From: Morinoia aosen
Lineage: Eukaryota > Arthropoda > Malacostraca > Amphipoda > Talitridae
Assembly: GCA_030386875.1 (NCBI GenBank)
Contig: CM059579.1
Span: forward strand, 93,382,383 to 93,446,382
Length of the DNA stretch: 64,000 nt
Direction of reading: 5' to 3'
The translations under genes were made by a program, and so were the position numbers. The notes below the pieces were generated by a model that did not search any database, was not told where the DNA came from, and saw only the letters and a list, made by a program, of their open reading frames with translations. Shown piece after piece: positions 32,343 to 43,712 of the stretch. Position 1 is the first letter of the stretch. Every line of letters starts with the position of its first letter.

Positions 32343-32980
32343 CTGTGCGTGGGAAAGATTACTATAATTAACCATTATCATAATGGTTTTGTTGATCCTA
32401 TTCATAAATATTGATCTCAGTTACTTTCATATTACTAATCTTTAATCATCATCATAATGACTATCCTGATCCCATTCATAGATTTTGATCTCGATTACTT
32501 TCATTACTAACATCATTAATGACCATTTCGATCCTATTCAGCAGTCATGATCATGGTCGCTATCATCTAACTCAGGGATTGTCAGTCAGAATCACTAACG
32601 GTCATCATCTCCAAATGATAATTCATTGTTAAAATCGTCATTATCACACGCTTTATTACGATCAACAGTCAGAATCACTCTCATAGTCATCCATCATGTT
32701 AATAATGATTACCGTTATCACCAATATAGAGCGCAGCCACTCGTTGTTGAGTGGTGTAAAGCTAACGAAGTTTTGTCGTTTTGCCAATTTTATTTAGTCA
32801 AGTTCCTAGAGCAAAAGGTGGGCGCCGAACTAGCTACATGCCAAAATTTCCCAAACCTAGGCCTGTTCAGAACTATTACCAGAACATCCTAACCAGCTAA
32901 CCTCATGAGATAAATATTAAGACTTTGAGCGCCACCGGTGGCCAAGGAAGGGATTTTCTTAATCTTCCTGACCGACCAAA
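32343..32980. other. ATCAT-rich intergenic or intronic DNA
   Basis: Repeated ATCATTA/TCATAATG-type sequence to about 32,720, then unremarkable DNA. No gene seen. Confidence 0.5.
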
Positions 32981-32987
32981 AGAGATA

Positions 32988-33386
32988 ATGCCGTTTGTGG
33001 TGTTGGTACTACTTGGACACTTGCCTGTTCCCCGATCATGCTGTATGTGGTGTTTGTACTACTTGGACACTCGCCTGTTCCCCGATAATGCCGTTTGTGG
33101 TGTTTGTACTACTTGGACACTCTCCTGTTCCCCGATCATGCTGTTTGTGGTGCTTGTACTACTTGGACACTCGCCTGTTCCCCGATAATGCCGTTTGTGG
33201 TGTTTGTACTACTTGGACACTCGCCTGTTCCCCGATAATGCCGTTTGTGGTGTTTGTACTACTTGGACACTCACCTGTTCCTCGATCATGATGTTTGTGG
33301 TGTTTGTACTACTTGGACACTCGCCTGTTTCCCGATAATGCTGTTTGTAGTGTTTGTACTACTTGGACACTCGCCTGTTCGCCGAT
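32988..33386. repeat. 60-bp minisatellite
   Basis: About 6.6 tandem units of exactly 60 bp, each with TGTACTACTTGGACACTCGC and CTGTTCCCCGAT. Because 60 is divisible by three, frames stay open and encode a 20-residue repeat in more than one frame. Confidence 0.95.
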
Positions 33387-33661
33387 TCAGCAATCCAACT
33401 CATGTCGCACAAACCTTGTGTCCACTCGAATATTGTGATTATTTGTCAATGCCTTTAGGTACAGATTTCAATTACAGTATGTTAGCCGTAAATGTTCCAT
33501 TTAAATTCGTGGAATTCCCAATACCGAAAAAGACCTACCGACAAACTAGCGCTGATACAAATGAAATGCAACATAATGAGTTAACAAGGTCACTAAGTTC
33601 TACAAAACACAGCGGAAGTGCTCCGTGTACGCTTGTGCTTCCTGAAACTTGTGTTGCGTAA
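33245..33661 (+). CDS. Open frame starting in the 60-bp repeat
   Basis: A 138-codon frame: about 2.5 repeat units, then a unique 90-residue tail with PLEYCDYLSMPLGTDFNYSM and KFVEFPIPKKTYRQTSA. The tail is hydrophilic and not low-complexity, but I recognise no domain. It might be an exon end or a chance frame. No promoter or splice support is evident. Confidence 0.2.
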   Translation: MWCLYYLDTHLFLDHDVCGVCTTWTLACFPIMLFVVFVLLGHSPVRRFSNPTHVAQTLCPLEYCDYLSMPLGTDFNYSMLAVNVPFKFVEFPIPKKTYRQTSADTNEMQHNELTRSLSSTKHSGSAPCTLVLPETCVA

Positions 33662-34009
33662 CACGAACTCCTAGCATTCCTAAGTGAGGTTCTAAAATTA
33701 CTTCCATGGCTGCCCTGGTTGTATAGCTAGAATCACATAGCGTGACTCCCCAGAGGGCATAGGATAGGCAGTAGGCTTAGGTTAGTTAGGTTTGTCTATC
33801 TTATGCTATGGGAACTGCAACCCCCAGAGAGATACTGTCAGTTACCTTAGGCCTTCGAGGACTTCTGCATTTTATACCCACATTATATTTTTCCAGTGTT
33901 TTGCCTCTTTCATCTCTCTCTATCTTCTTTCTTTCCTTCCTCTTCACAAACTATTCTCCATACATGCGAACACACCTAGTGTATAGATTCTCAGAACATC
34001 GCACAACAT
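33662..34009. other. No gene seen
   Basis: Pyrimidine-rich around 33,890-33,960; nothing recognised. Confidence 0.4.
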
Positions 34010-34790
34010 TCTTATAGAAAGTGTATGTATTGTGATTGTCTCGATGCATAGAAATGTATTTGTGTATGTTTACGTGTTGGGTGCATGTATGTGCGTAGGT
34101 ATGTGTGTGCATGTATATATTTACATGTATATATGCACATATGTGTGTACTAAACTAACAACTAGCATTTTATCTTGAGATAATGGTCTTTTCTCTTCAC
34201 TCTCAAATTGTAACATTACCTAACTCGTCACCTCTTTATTATTGTAAAGTATTCATGTAAAATACAATAAATTCGTTGTGTGATTATCCATTTAATTATA
34301 CTTAAAAATAATGCTAATCAACTAATGACCGCTATGTTAAAAATTTCTAATTAGAGATAAAATACTTGTAATTTCCGTGGTCCTCATGCTTATACTTATA
34401 TTTTTTTCATGCTTCTTTGAAATGACATTTTTAAACATCTGCAGAAACGAGCAAGTTCTAATATTACTTCCTGGCGTCACGAATTTCAAAGTTTTATGTC
34501 ATGTACATGTAAACTGTCAAAAGTGTTTCCACCCCACAAAGAAAAAGCATTGTCCATGAGATTGTGTTGTCTCTTATTATTATTACATGTATCATCAGAT
34601 GTAGCTTAAGCTACATTAGGAGTATATTGCCCTCAATCATTTCTCTTCGACTAGTGACATGGGTATTACAATACTCATGTGTGTGTAGCATCTAAGTGTA
34701 TTAACTTTAGGATATTTAAAAACCAATGATTGTACTTTGGTACAATCTCTATTGGAAATAAAGAGTTTTTCTTTTTCTTTCTTTCAAGTG
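34010..34790 (+). mobile_element. LINE 3' end, plus orientation
   Basis: It ends TTGGAAATAAAGAG followed by TTTTTCTTTTTCTTTCTTTC, a poly(A)-signal-like site and (CTTT)n tail similar to the LINE tail at 52,703. It contains the GACTAGTGACATGGGTATTAC segment shared with the unit. No RT is present; 5'-truncated copy. Confidence 0.6.
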
Positions 34791-34904
34791 AATGACACGA
34801 CTTCATGAATTTTACAATGCAAGGTTTTTCAGTTCACCATTTCGTGAATACGTTTATGTGCGAGTAAAGTGAGTTGACCGAGTTCACCATTAGAAAGTTA
34901 GAAA

Positions 34905-35640
34905 AGAAAAAACTTTATTTCCAATAGAGATTGTACAATATTACAATCATTGGTTTTTAAATATCTTAAAGTTAATACACTTAGATGATACATGCACATG
35001 AGTCTTGTAATACCCATGTCACTAGTCGAAAAGAAATGATTGAGGGCAATGTACTCCTAATCTTGCTTAATCTACATTTGATAATACATATAATGATAAT
35101 TATAAGAGATAACACAATTTCTTGGACGATGCATGTTCATTGTGGGGTGAAAACACTATTGACAGTTTACATGTACAAGACATAAAATTTCAAAATTATT
35201 GATGCCAGGAAATGATATATGAATCGTTTGTTTATATACATACATATATGTATATATATGTACACATAAGCATGAGGACCAAGAAGATTATAAGTTTTGT
35301 ATTTCTAATTTAACAATTTTAACATAACGGTCGTTGGTTGATAAGCATTTTAATTAAATATAACTGCATGATCGCACAACAAATATATAGTTTATACATT
35401 AATGCTTTACAATAATAAAGAGATGACGAGTTAGGTAATGTTACAAGTTGAGAGCGAACAGAAAAAAACATTATCTCTATTAAAATGCTAATTGTCAGTC
35501 TAGTACACATATGTGCACATATACACATGCACACACATACCCACGCACATACACTAAACTCGTAAGCATACACAAATGCATTTCTATTCATCGAGGCAAT
35601 TACAATACATACGCATTCTATGAAGTGTCATACGCATAGC
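34905..35640 (-). mobile_element. LINE 3' end, inverted copy
   Basis: Inverse of 34,010-34,790 by eye at high similarity, tail facing tail across about 115 bp. It starts at the tail side with AAAAACTTTATTTCCAATAG. Confidence 0.65.
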
Positions 35641-37250
35641 GTGCACACGTACACATATACACCGTACACATATACACAAGGAAGCATGTGCGCAAATATC
35701 TGCGTAATCTAATCAGTATAAACCAGCATTCCAATCGGGGGAAACGGAAAAAATATCTTTTATTATGGCATGAATTTTATAAAATTTCCGTACTGAAATT
35801 AGTGGCACAAAACAGTCTATCTAAGTCAGAAACATGATAACGAATGTGAGACGTGAATAAGAAAGAAAACATTAATGTCCTATAAGGGTTTCATATTTGA
35901 AAAAAATCACATTATCTTCGAAATATGGCGCAAATTGTCGGCAATTGATAAACATACAGATGTACATGGGTATCGCATTATTATAAGCTTATAACTATAA
36001 GCATTTTAAGCATATTACTGCATTATAAATGGATGATCACACAATGAATTTATTGTTTTATTTTTACATGGATGCTTTACAATTTCATATTAGAAAAAAA
36101 ATCACATTATCTTTGTAATATGGTGCAGAATGTCTGCAATTGATAAACACACACACATATAGGTACCATGACGGTCTAGTTTAATGCTTGCAAAGAAACG
36201 GAGAGGGATGACATAGAATGCAACCTTCGACTGATTTATCTACTCTAGTGCACACAGGTGCACATACACACATATACAAGTAAGCATGTTTGCAAATGGC
36301 AGCGTTTAGGCAATCAAATCATAATACCTACGCACACTTCAAAACTGTTGTGTGATGTCTTGAATTTCATGACAATGATCGGGGGAGATTGTTCAGCAAT
36401 GGAGATACCAGGCAAATGAGATTCATCAATACTTATTCAGTATGTTCTGTAACTTTAGACCATATTAGACCATACTTCTTTCCGATGAAAATTCAATGCA
36501 TTTCGGGGAAACAGAGGCAGCGATGGAGGGAATAATAGGATTCATTTTTATTTTCTTTGCCGTTCTGTTGTTCTTTTCGTGAGCTGTTATCGTGTCAAGC
36601 TTTCAAGAGTTGTGTCCAACATGCCGATAAATGCATGTGACACAGAGGACGAGTCTGTTGTTGGGTGCTATAGCTGTTGGATTTGCAGATCAGCCGAAAT
36701 GGAAAGTGATCACAGCATCTCCCAAAAACTTCAGTTATGTTCATCACTAGAATTCTGCCTTCAAAGGCAATTTGAATGAAAGTACTCTTGGGCACTCAAT
36801 CTGGAAAAATTTTTGTAAGCTAATTCGTAGCATGATATCGTCAAATTACACACGTCAGTGGAATAAAATTTCGCTGTTGGGCGCTCATCCTGGGTACATT
36901 TTTATGAGCTTATTCGAAACATGATAGATATTGCCAAAAACGTCCATTCATTGTAAATCGAAGTGGTGACCGTAGTGCAGGCAACCGAGTCAAGCAATGA
37001 CGTCTCGCAGTTTTCCTACGGAAGCACTCAGCAGTCCTCTCCCATCGCTTTTTGGGGCGAACACTTTTTAATGGAGTTGTGCGCTTTCACCGGCATACAA
37101 ATGAGCCGGACGTGCATTTTGTATCTCAGGTGCATGCAATGTGTTGGAGCAGTCCATAGCTGGTGCTGGTTCCAGTGTTTGTGCATGGGCGCTACTTCAA
37201 GTTCAAGTGTTCATATCTTAAACCTTTCCCTCTCGAGAAAAGGGATATAA
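35641..37250. other. Spacer with small tandem duplication
   Basis: Two related segments about 214 bp apart (35,894-35,950 and 36,105-36,160) and more LINE-tail-like CACATA-rich sequence to about 36,300. A 95-codon frame at 36,963-37,250 on plus is unrecognised. Confidence 0.45.
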
Positions 37251-38185
37251 TTATTGTGTTTAGGAGAATTAGTGCTCTCTAGGGGAAGATTTGAGGCTCC
37301 GAGCTGAACGTTAAATAAGCCTTGGTTTTGTGTAAAAAAGGATAGTCTCGCTCGTAGCCCTCTTTTTTTTTGGTCACTATTATCCCTTTTCAGCCCCTAT
37401 AACTTTCTCCTTCAATTTTTTTTCCTGTTCCATAAAATTCTTTCGCTTTTGTTGTTTCTATTCAGAGGGAATCTAGTCTGGAAATGCTCTAGTGCATAGA
37501 TTCCTCTTTTCCTGCTTCCGTACTAGAGTATGCTTCCTTCTTTTCTGCCCTGGGAAAACGTTTTGTGGAGGTCATGGTTCATAAATGAACTTTTGATATA
37601 ATTTCATAATTAAACACTACAATTCAGGCCTTTTTTGAAGTTTTTAGTACATATTTTACTTGCATGCAAAATTTTCATTTTCTCTAATCATGTTTTTCAC
37701 CTATGTTTTTCCTTCTTTGGTGAGTGGAATTATAAGCATTTTAAGTTTCTGAAATATAAGCAGCCCTAGGCAAGTAATACTTCAATGAATTGAGTAATGC
37801 ATACAATTTTTTAAAATCCTTACTTAGAATTACACTAGAACTCCTGCAACTAGAACACGTGCGGTGTTCCAGTTGCAGTGCCGAGATTTTTGTTGGGCTT
37901 CTTTTTGTTGAAATAGGATAGTTTTTTCGTTTTGTTACCTCCATTTTCGGTTCACTGCTGTCCTGTTTTTCAGCACCTATTACTTTTTTCTTCAACTGTT
38001 ATCTTGTTTCATGAACTTCTTTCTCAAATTACTGTTTCTATGCACCTTGTGCGTAGATTCCGCGTTCTCTTAACTGCACACTAAATTGTACCTTCATCCT
38101 TTCTCTCTTGGAACATCTTTGTTGTGGTAAGTTGAGGCTAAAATTTTCTTATAATCAATCAATCAATCAATTAAGTTGCAGTGTC
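37251..38185 (+). mobile_element. Two LINE 3' fragments with (ATCA)n tail
   Basis: 37,260-37,560 and 37,880-38,180 resemble each other and the unit sequence at 40,820-41,420 (inverse of 11,020-11,830). The second ends in ATAATCAATCAATCAATCAA, a short tandem tail typical of some non-LTR retrotransposons. Confidence 0.5.
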
Positions 38186-38202
38186 TTGTTCAAGTTTATG
38201 GA

Positions 38203-38691
38203 AGACTACCACTGGTGACTACCACTGGTGACAATAACTGGTGACTACCACTGGTGGCTACCACTGGTGACAACCACTGGTGACAACAACTGGTGACTAC
38301 CACTGGTGACAACAACTGGTGACTACCACTGGTGGCTACCACTGGTGACTACCACTGGTGACAACAACTGGTGACTACCACTGGTGACTACCACTGGTGA
38401 CTACCACTGGTGACTACCACTGGTGACTACCACTGGTGATTACCACTGGTGACTACCACTGGTGACTACCACTGGTGACTACCACTGTTGACGACCACTG
38501 GTGACTACCACTGTTGACGACCACTGGTGACTACCACTGGTGACTACCACTGGTGACTACCAATGGTGACTACCACTGGTGACTACCACTGGTGACTACC
38601 ACTGGTGACTACCACTGGTGACTACCACTGGTGACTACCACTGGTGACTACCACTGGTGCTACCACTGGTGACTACCACTGGTACCTGTCT
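38203..38691. repeat. 13-bp minisatellite GACTACCACTGGT
   Basis: About 37 tandem units of GACTACCACTGGT with a few GACAACAACTGGT and GACGACCACTGTT variants. Each unit contains the hyphenated palindrome ACCAcTGGT. Confidence 0.95.
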
Positions 38692-39741
38692 CTCAAAACT
38701 TCTTGGCATCAGTCAGCCGTGGCGTTCCTCAGAATCAGTTTCCCAAAGCGGTCGGAGAGCTATCTACAGCTCGTCTAAGCGGCATCAAACAACATGGTAA
38801 TGCAAGGTCTGGAGGGGGCTTTAGTCAACCTGGCCACTTGCGCTCTCCTGCATAGATGTTGTGGGGGCGTGATGTGTTGTGCTGCACATTGTGATGTTGG
38901 GGCATCCGTTGCTCAATTGAGACACACTCGGGATTACGTTTTTCAATTCGAAACAGATGGAATGTCGTTCATTTATACCGGTACGTGAATGAACAATTTA
39001 CCGAATGGTGCACATATTGCCCAATACGCTGGAACGGTGTTAAAAGTGCTAACGCTGTAGTCTGTAAAATATTAAGTGCTCAAAGGCTGAAATAAGTTTC
39101 ATTGAAAAGAGGAGGATTTAAAGATTTATTTCATTGACATAACTTCGCTCATTTGCCCCACCATAAGGAGTGACCAAGAATAACACGGTGAGGATTTTAA
39201 TTAACGGTGATAAAATGAAGTCAGTAGAAAATTGTCTGCTGGGACACAGGTAAAGAAAACCACTGTTCATTTTGTTCTCAAAAAAACTCTTAATTTACAA
39301 CCACATCAAATGCAATATCAAGAAATCTCACCGCACGATAGAGATCGGAGGTTGTTATTTTGCCCCGGAATGAAAACATGAGTTTTGATCAAATATTCAT
39401 GCATAAAATAATTTCTTATGATGGGTGTCACATTTATTTATAAGATAAGGTAAATAGGCAAAATTATAAAAAAAAATTAAAGGTTAAATAATTATTCTAC
39501 TCTTTATAATGAAACACATTTTAGCCTTCCAGCACTAATATTTTACAAACTACACCATTTTTAAATCGGCTACGTTGCCAGCAGAACTAGTATATCTCTG
39601 CTATATTCCCATACTCCCATTTCCGTACCATATCTAACGCCTCACCCCCATCGGGCACAGCCGGCGTACCCGTGCCCCGTCACAGCGGCCGCCACCAAAG
39701 CGTCAACTGAAGACGTTCACTGGACACCGTCACACGAGAGG

Positions 39742-40005
39742 ATGTGTTGTGTACTAGCTCCTGTTCTGCTGCCTGCTCTGACCGCGGGAGCTATCACCGG
39801 CACTAGCTACACATATTTTATTAGTTACAAGTCTTGCACTAGTCTTCCAATTGTACTTCTTGTACTTCTTTTCTATATGTATGTAGTTACATGCTTTACC
39901 AAAGCTAGATTTAGCAACAATAGGAATACATTGCCCTCATTCGTTTCAACTAGTGACGTGGGTATTACGACACTCATATGTATCAACGCAGGATCCTTGC
40001 TTTAA
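39742..40005 (+). CDS. Short hydrophobic frame, doubtful
   Basis: It starts MCCVLAPVLLPALTAGAITG and has a membrane-like stretch SLPIVLLVLLFYMYVVTCF. A near-identical frame lies on minus ending at 18,187 in the left copy, where the LTR insertion changes its C-terminus. The second half overlaps sequence similar to LINE 3' ends at 34,600 and 35,010, so this is more likely repeat-derived than a gene. Confidence 0.2.
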   Translation: MCCVLAPVLLPALTAGAITGTSYTYFISYKSCTSLPIVLLVLLFYMYVVTCFTKARFSNNRNTLPSFVSTSDVGITTLICINAGSLL

Positions 40006-42518
40006 AATATTTTCAAAACCCATGATGAGCTTTCGGTATCATCTTTTTTGTAAATAATTTTTTTTTTCTTTCTACATGCATTGTCAAAATCAGATTCACG
40101 CAACGAAGGGAACGCATTTTTTCGTGCTTTTCTCTCAATCATTTGGCTCGGCTATTGCCATGGGCATGTAGGTACCCAAGGGTTAATGAAAACTGAGGAT
40201 CTTAATACTAATAAGAATAATATATAATCAGTTGACAACTGTGGTCAGACTATTTAGTTGCCGCTTTGGTACTTCTACCAAAGTTATGTTCGCAATCTAC
40301 ACAAAAAAGACTTTACAATATTATTAACAGCAGTAACTGTAAAAGTCCCCGGCTCCCCAATAGTGCACACCACATCGCGTGCCAGGCCTCACAACTGAAG
40401 CGCCACCTGTCCTGCCTCACCGCAGCAAACAATGAAGTTCACAGGAGGGCAATTTCCAATACCTCCACCCACACAAACCGGGCAACAGCAGTCTATAAAC
40501 TTATTTAAATCCATATTCAATGTTAAAATCATTTAACACCCAATGTTATATATTTTATGAATAAACTGTGTGTAAACACTTTTACTTTTTCCGGGTTACA
40601 AGCATTGCACTAGTTGCACTTACAAATCAAGTCCCGGTCTCCTGTAGAGCTGTGCGGCATTTTGAATGAAGAAATTGTACCCGAGAGAATGTCTTCTAAA
40701 TCACAACGTCCAATTTAGTGATTTTTCCATTCTTTTTTTTTAACTCGGACATATATGATTTTTACTGATTTTGTATTTTACAGATCAACGTGGAAAAATT
40801 GTAAAAGTAGCCTATGTTAGTGTAGGAATTAGTGCTCCCAGGGAACACGCAAAGTCCCGAGCTAGAGGAGTGGGAGGCCTTACTTTCGTTGAAATATAAT
40901 ATGTAGGTCTTGGTTTTCCTACCAACCTTCTTTTTCGAGTTCATTGCTATCCTGTATTCAGCATTTATCAGTTTTTCTTCAACATCCATCTTGATTCATA
41001 TTGCCCCAAGGATGCAATGAATGTAGCCGCTCTGGCGCTATAAAAAGCGTAGGTGCCATACATTATTTGTACAAATTGTTTAGCGCGACATTGTACGCCC
41101 AACGAGCTTTTATTCAGTTTTGATGAAAAAAAATAAAAACATTTTATTTAATAGAAAATGATACAAAAATCGTTTTTGAAAGGTCTTCAACACACAGCCA
41201 GTTATTAGGTGAACGCACAGGGGTACAGCGCAGCGTCAATTGTCGAGCGTAGCATGGAAAGGCAATTGTGGAATTTGTAGGTCGATTGATTATAAGTTAG
41301 TTGTAGCCTCCCTTACCACAACGAAGACGTTCAAAGACAGGACGAATTGATGAATAGTTATGCATTTAGTTTGGAGTTGGGGGAACGCGGAATCTATGCA
41401 CTAGCGTGTCCCCCGCACAGGGTCCCGTGTGCATAAGAACAGTAAGGTAAGAAGGAAGGTTATGAAACAAGGTAACGGTTGAAGAAGAAAGTTAGAGCTT
41501 CTGAAAAACAAGACAGTAGTCTACCGGAAAAATGATCCTTACCAAAATAGAAAACTTTCTATTTCAACAAAAAGAAGGCCTACCTAATTTTTCCCTCAGG
41601 ATTACTAATTTTCCTCTTGGGAGCGTTAATCTTCATAGATACAATATTGGTATCCACCCGAGGAAGTTTGTAAGTTTTATTAAGCATAGAGTATGTGAAT
41701 CCAAGTAATAAGTACGCAATAATGAAAGAAATGCCACAAACGCATTCATAGGAAAAGCTTTCAGTGATAACATGAGGCAAAATCCTACATCTAGCAATAC
41801 CATAGGGCAAAATTCTTCAATTCCCTGCTTTCAGTAGTAACATAGGGCACAATTCAACGCCCTGCTTTCAGTGATAACATAAGGCACAATTCAACACCCT
41901 GCTTTCAGTAATAACATAGGGCACTATTGAACACCCTGCTCTCAGCAATAACACAGGACACAATTGAACACCCTGCTCTCAGCAATAACACAGGACACGA
42001 TTGAATACCCTGTTCTCAGTAATAACATGGGGCATAAGTGTGTATATTTCTCAAGTGTCCTTCTAATCACTATCACTATTATAAAAAGAGCTGTGTCCGT
42101 CCGCCCGTCCGTCCGTCCGTCCGTGTGTCACACTCTTCTACAATCGATAGCTTTGATAGCAACAAGGATAAAGCTTAATAAAAACAGGAAATTAATTTTT
42201 TGCATTATTTTTCTGTGGTGATTCAATTCCCTTTCACTTGGATTATGGTGACCAAAATACACAATCGGCTTATTTTCACAAATATAATTTTTTTTGAGCT
42301 TTCTCTGTTGAAATACATCATGTGGCTTTGATATTTTTAATTGATAATGCGAAAAGAAATGTTTTAAATTCGTTTGACCAGTAACCTGGCTACCACTTAG
42401 TATTAAGGCCCAAGATTTTGGAGCTTAAGTTATTGTTTTCGAAATTGTGATGTTCTTGAAAACTTCGATGAGATAATAGACGACATTTCAGAATAAAATT
42501 CCTGCAAAAGAAGCCACC

Positions 42519-42776
42519 ATGGATAGAAATGTGTCCAACCGCAAGGGAGAAGTAGCAAGACTTCGACAGCAAGAAAAACGCCGAAGACGATCGGATGAAC
42601 AACGCGAAATAGCAAGACGAAGCAATGCTGCTCGCCAACGAGAAGCTAGAGCTAAATTGACCCTTGAACGGCGTTTGGTAATTCTACGGAATTGCTTGAC
42701 GGACATTTTTGTCGGGCCGTGTGTACTAGTTCCAACTACAAACGAGTCAGCGATGAATGTCGTAGGAAACATTTAA
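42519..42776 (+). CDS. Basic Arg-rich short frame, right copy
   Basis: Counterpart of 9,611-9,931 with an ATG in GCCACCATGG context and its own stop at 42,774-42,776. It has NVSNRKGEVARLRQQEKRRR, then AARQREARAKLTLERRL. The left copy lacks this stop and runs on. The shared frame and favourable start are the only support for coding. Confidence 0.35.
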   Translation: MDRNVSNRKGEVARLRQQEKRRRRSDEQREIARRSNAARQREARAKLTLERRLVILRNCLTDIFVGPCVLVPTTNESAMNVVGNI

Positions 42777-42851
42777 GTTTGTAAGAGCTGGCTATTCGTG
42801 TGGGGTCACCACTTGTAAGGGGCCGGCAATATAGTGGCATCGGCCCGGCGG

Positions 42852-43380
42852 CACACACTTCAAACCCGCAGATTTGGACGCCGCCCACCCCTCTCCCTCT
42901 ACCTCCAAGCAGCTACAGCACCACCTCCGAGCAGCCACAGATATGTTAGGTTAAATTTATTTAGGTTAGGTTAGGTTAAGTTAAGTTAGGTTAAGAGGTT
43001 AGGTTAAGTTAGGTTAGGTTGGGTAAGGTTAGGCCAAGTTCAGTTAGTTTAAGGTTAACCTAAAAAAGTTTAAAAATGACTGTTTTTGCGTGCCGAAGTG
43101 GAGGGTCAAATATCCAAACACCAGCGGTCGTTGTTAAAACTTATTATAATGACTTAATACAGGTTAACTTTGGTATTCCGCTGTAGTATCCACTTACTAA
43201 ATACATGTAGTGTTTATAATGCATTGATTAATAATAAATGTATAACGAACAGATAGGTTAATAAACCTCAGAAGTACTACATAGTTAAATAATTGGCGCG
43301 AATGGCAACGTGCTGCAGCAACACGGAGGTGGAAGGAGAGGGGTGGGCGGAGTCCAAATCTTCGGGTTTGGAGTGTGTGC
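42852..43380. mobile_element. Mutator-like MITE carrying TTAGG tract
   Basis: Long inverted ends (CACACACTTCAAACCCG and ACACACTCCAAACCCG, continuing past CCCACCCCTCTCC) are flanked by the 10-bp duplication GGCCCGGCGG (42,842-42,851 and 43,381-43,390). The left copy at about 9,577-9,586 shows the empty site. No coding sequence. Confidence 0.8.
42936..43030. repeat. TTAGG-type degenerate repeat
   Basis: A degenerate run including TTAGGTTAGGTTAGG and TTAAG variants, the arthropod telomeric unit, internal to the Mutator-like MITE. Confidence 0.85.
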
Positions 43381-43390
43381 GGCCCGGCGG

Positions 43391-43712
43391 TGACCCCGCT
43401 GGGGTCATCAGAGTAAGGACCTAGTGAGGGTTCTGGGGTTATCATTTGCCAGGCCTGTTCTTGCTACATCGGTCGTTCATTACAATTGCGGGAAGAGAAG
43501 TAGCGGTCTTACATATACTCCACAAGTGATGCGCATTAGTGAACCAGATGACAACTCGAGACTTGTTTTAAATTGAAATTACATTATTACATTTTAAGAT
43601 TACTGAACACTGAAATGACTAGATGAGCTTTTGAGGGGTGACTGAAGTATAGTCACTGCATGTTCATGTCTCGAGTGTGTTCTGCGGCGGCAGTTTTGTG
43701 TAGACTTGGTTG
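43391..43712. other. Unit segment, no gene
   Basis: Matches 9,270-9,575 inverted. Contains the short palindrome TGACCCCGCTGGGGTCA. No gene recognised. Confidence 0.6.

Larger units (their letters stand above)
38945..42840 (-). other. Right unit copy, LTR-free part
   Basis: Inverted counterpart of 9,600-12,643 and 17,961-18,973 with the LTR element absent at about 39,975. Contains frames 39,742-40,005 (plus), 40,266-40,508 (plus, matching 12,101-12,343) and the decayed 37-bp array (about 41,760-42,035). Around 42,100-42,125 is a short (CCGT)n run. Confidence 0.8.

Noticed and set aside
42936-43030. True telomere or chromosome end
   Set aside because: The TTAGG tract is short, degenerate and enclosed in a transposon with a target duplication.
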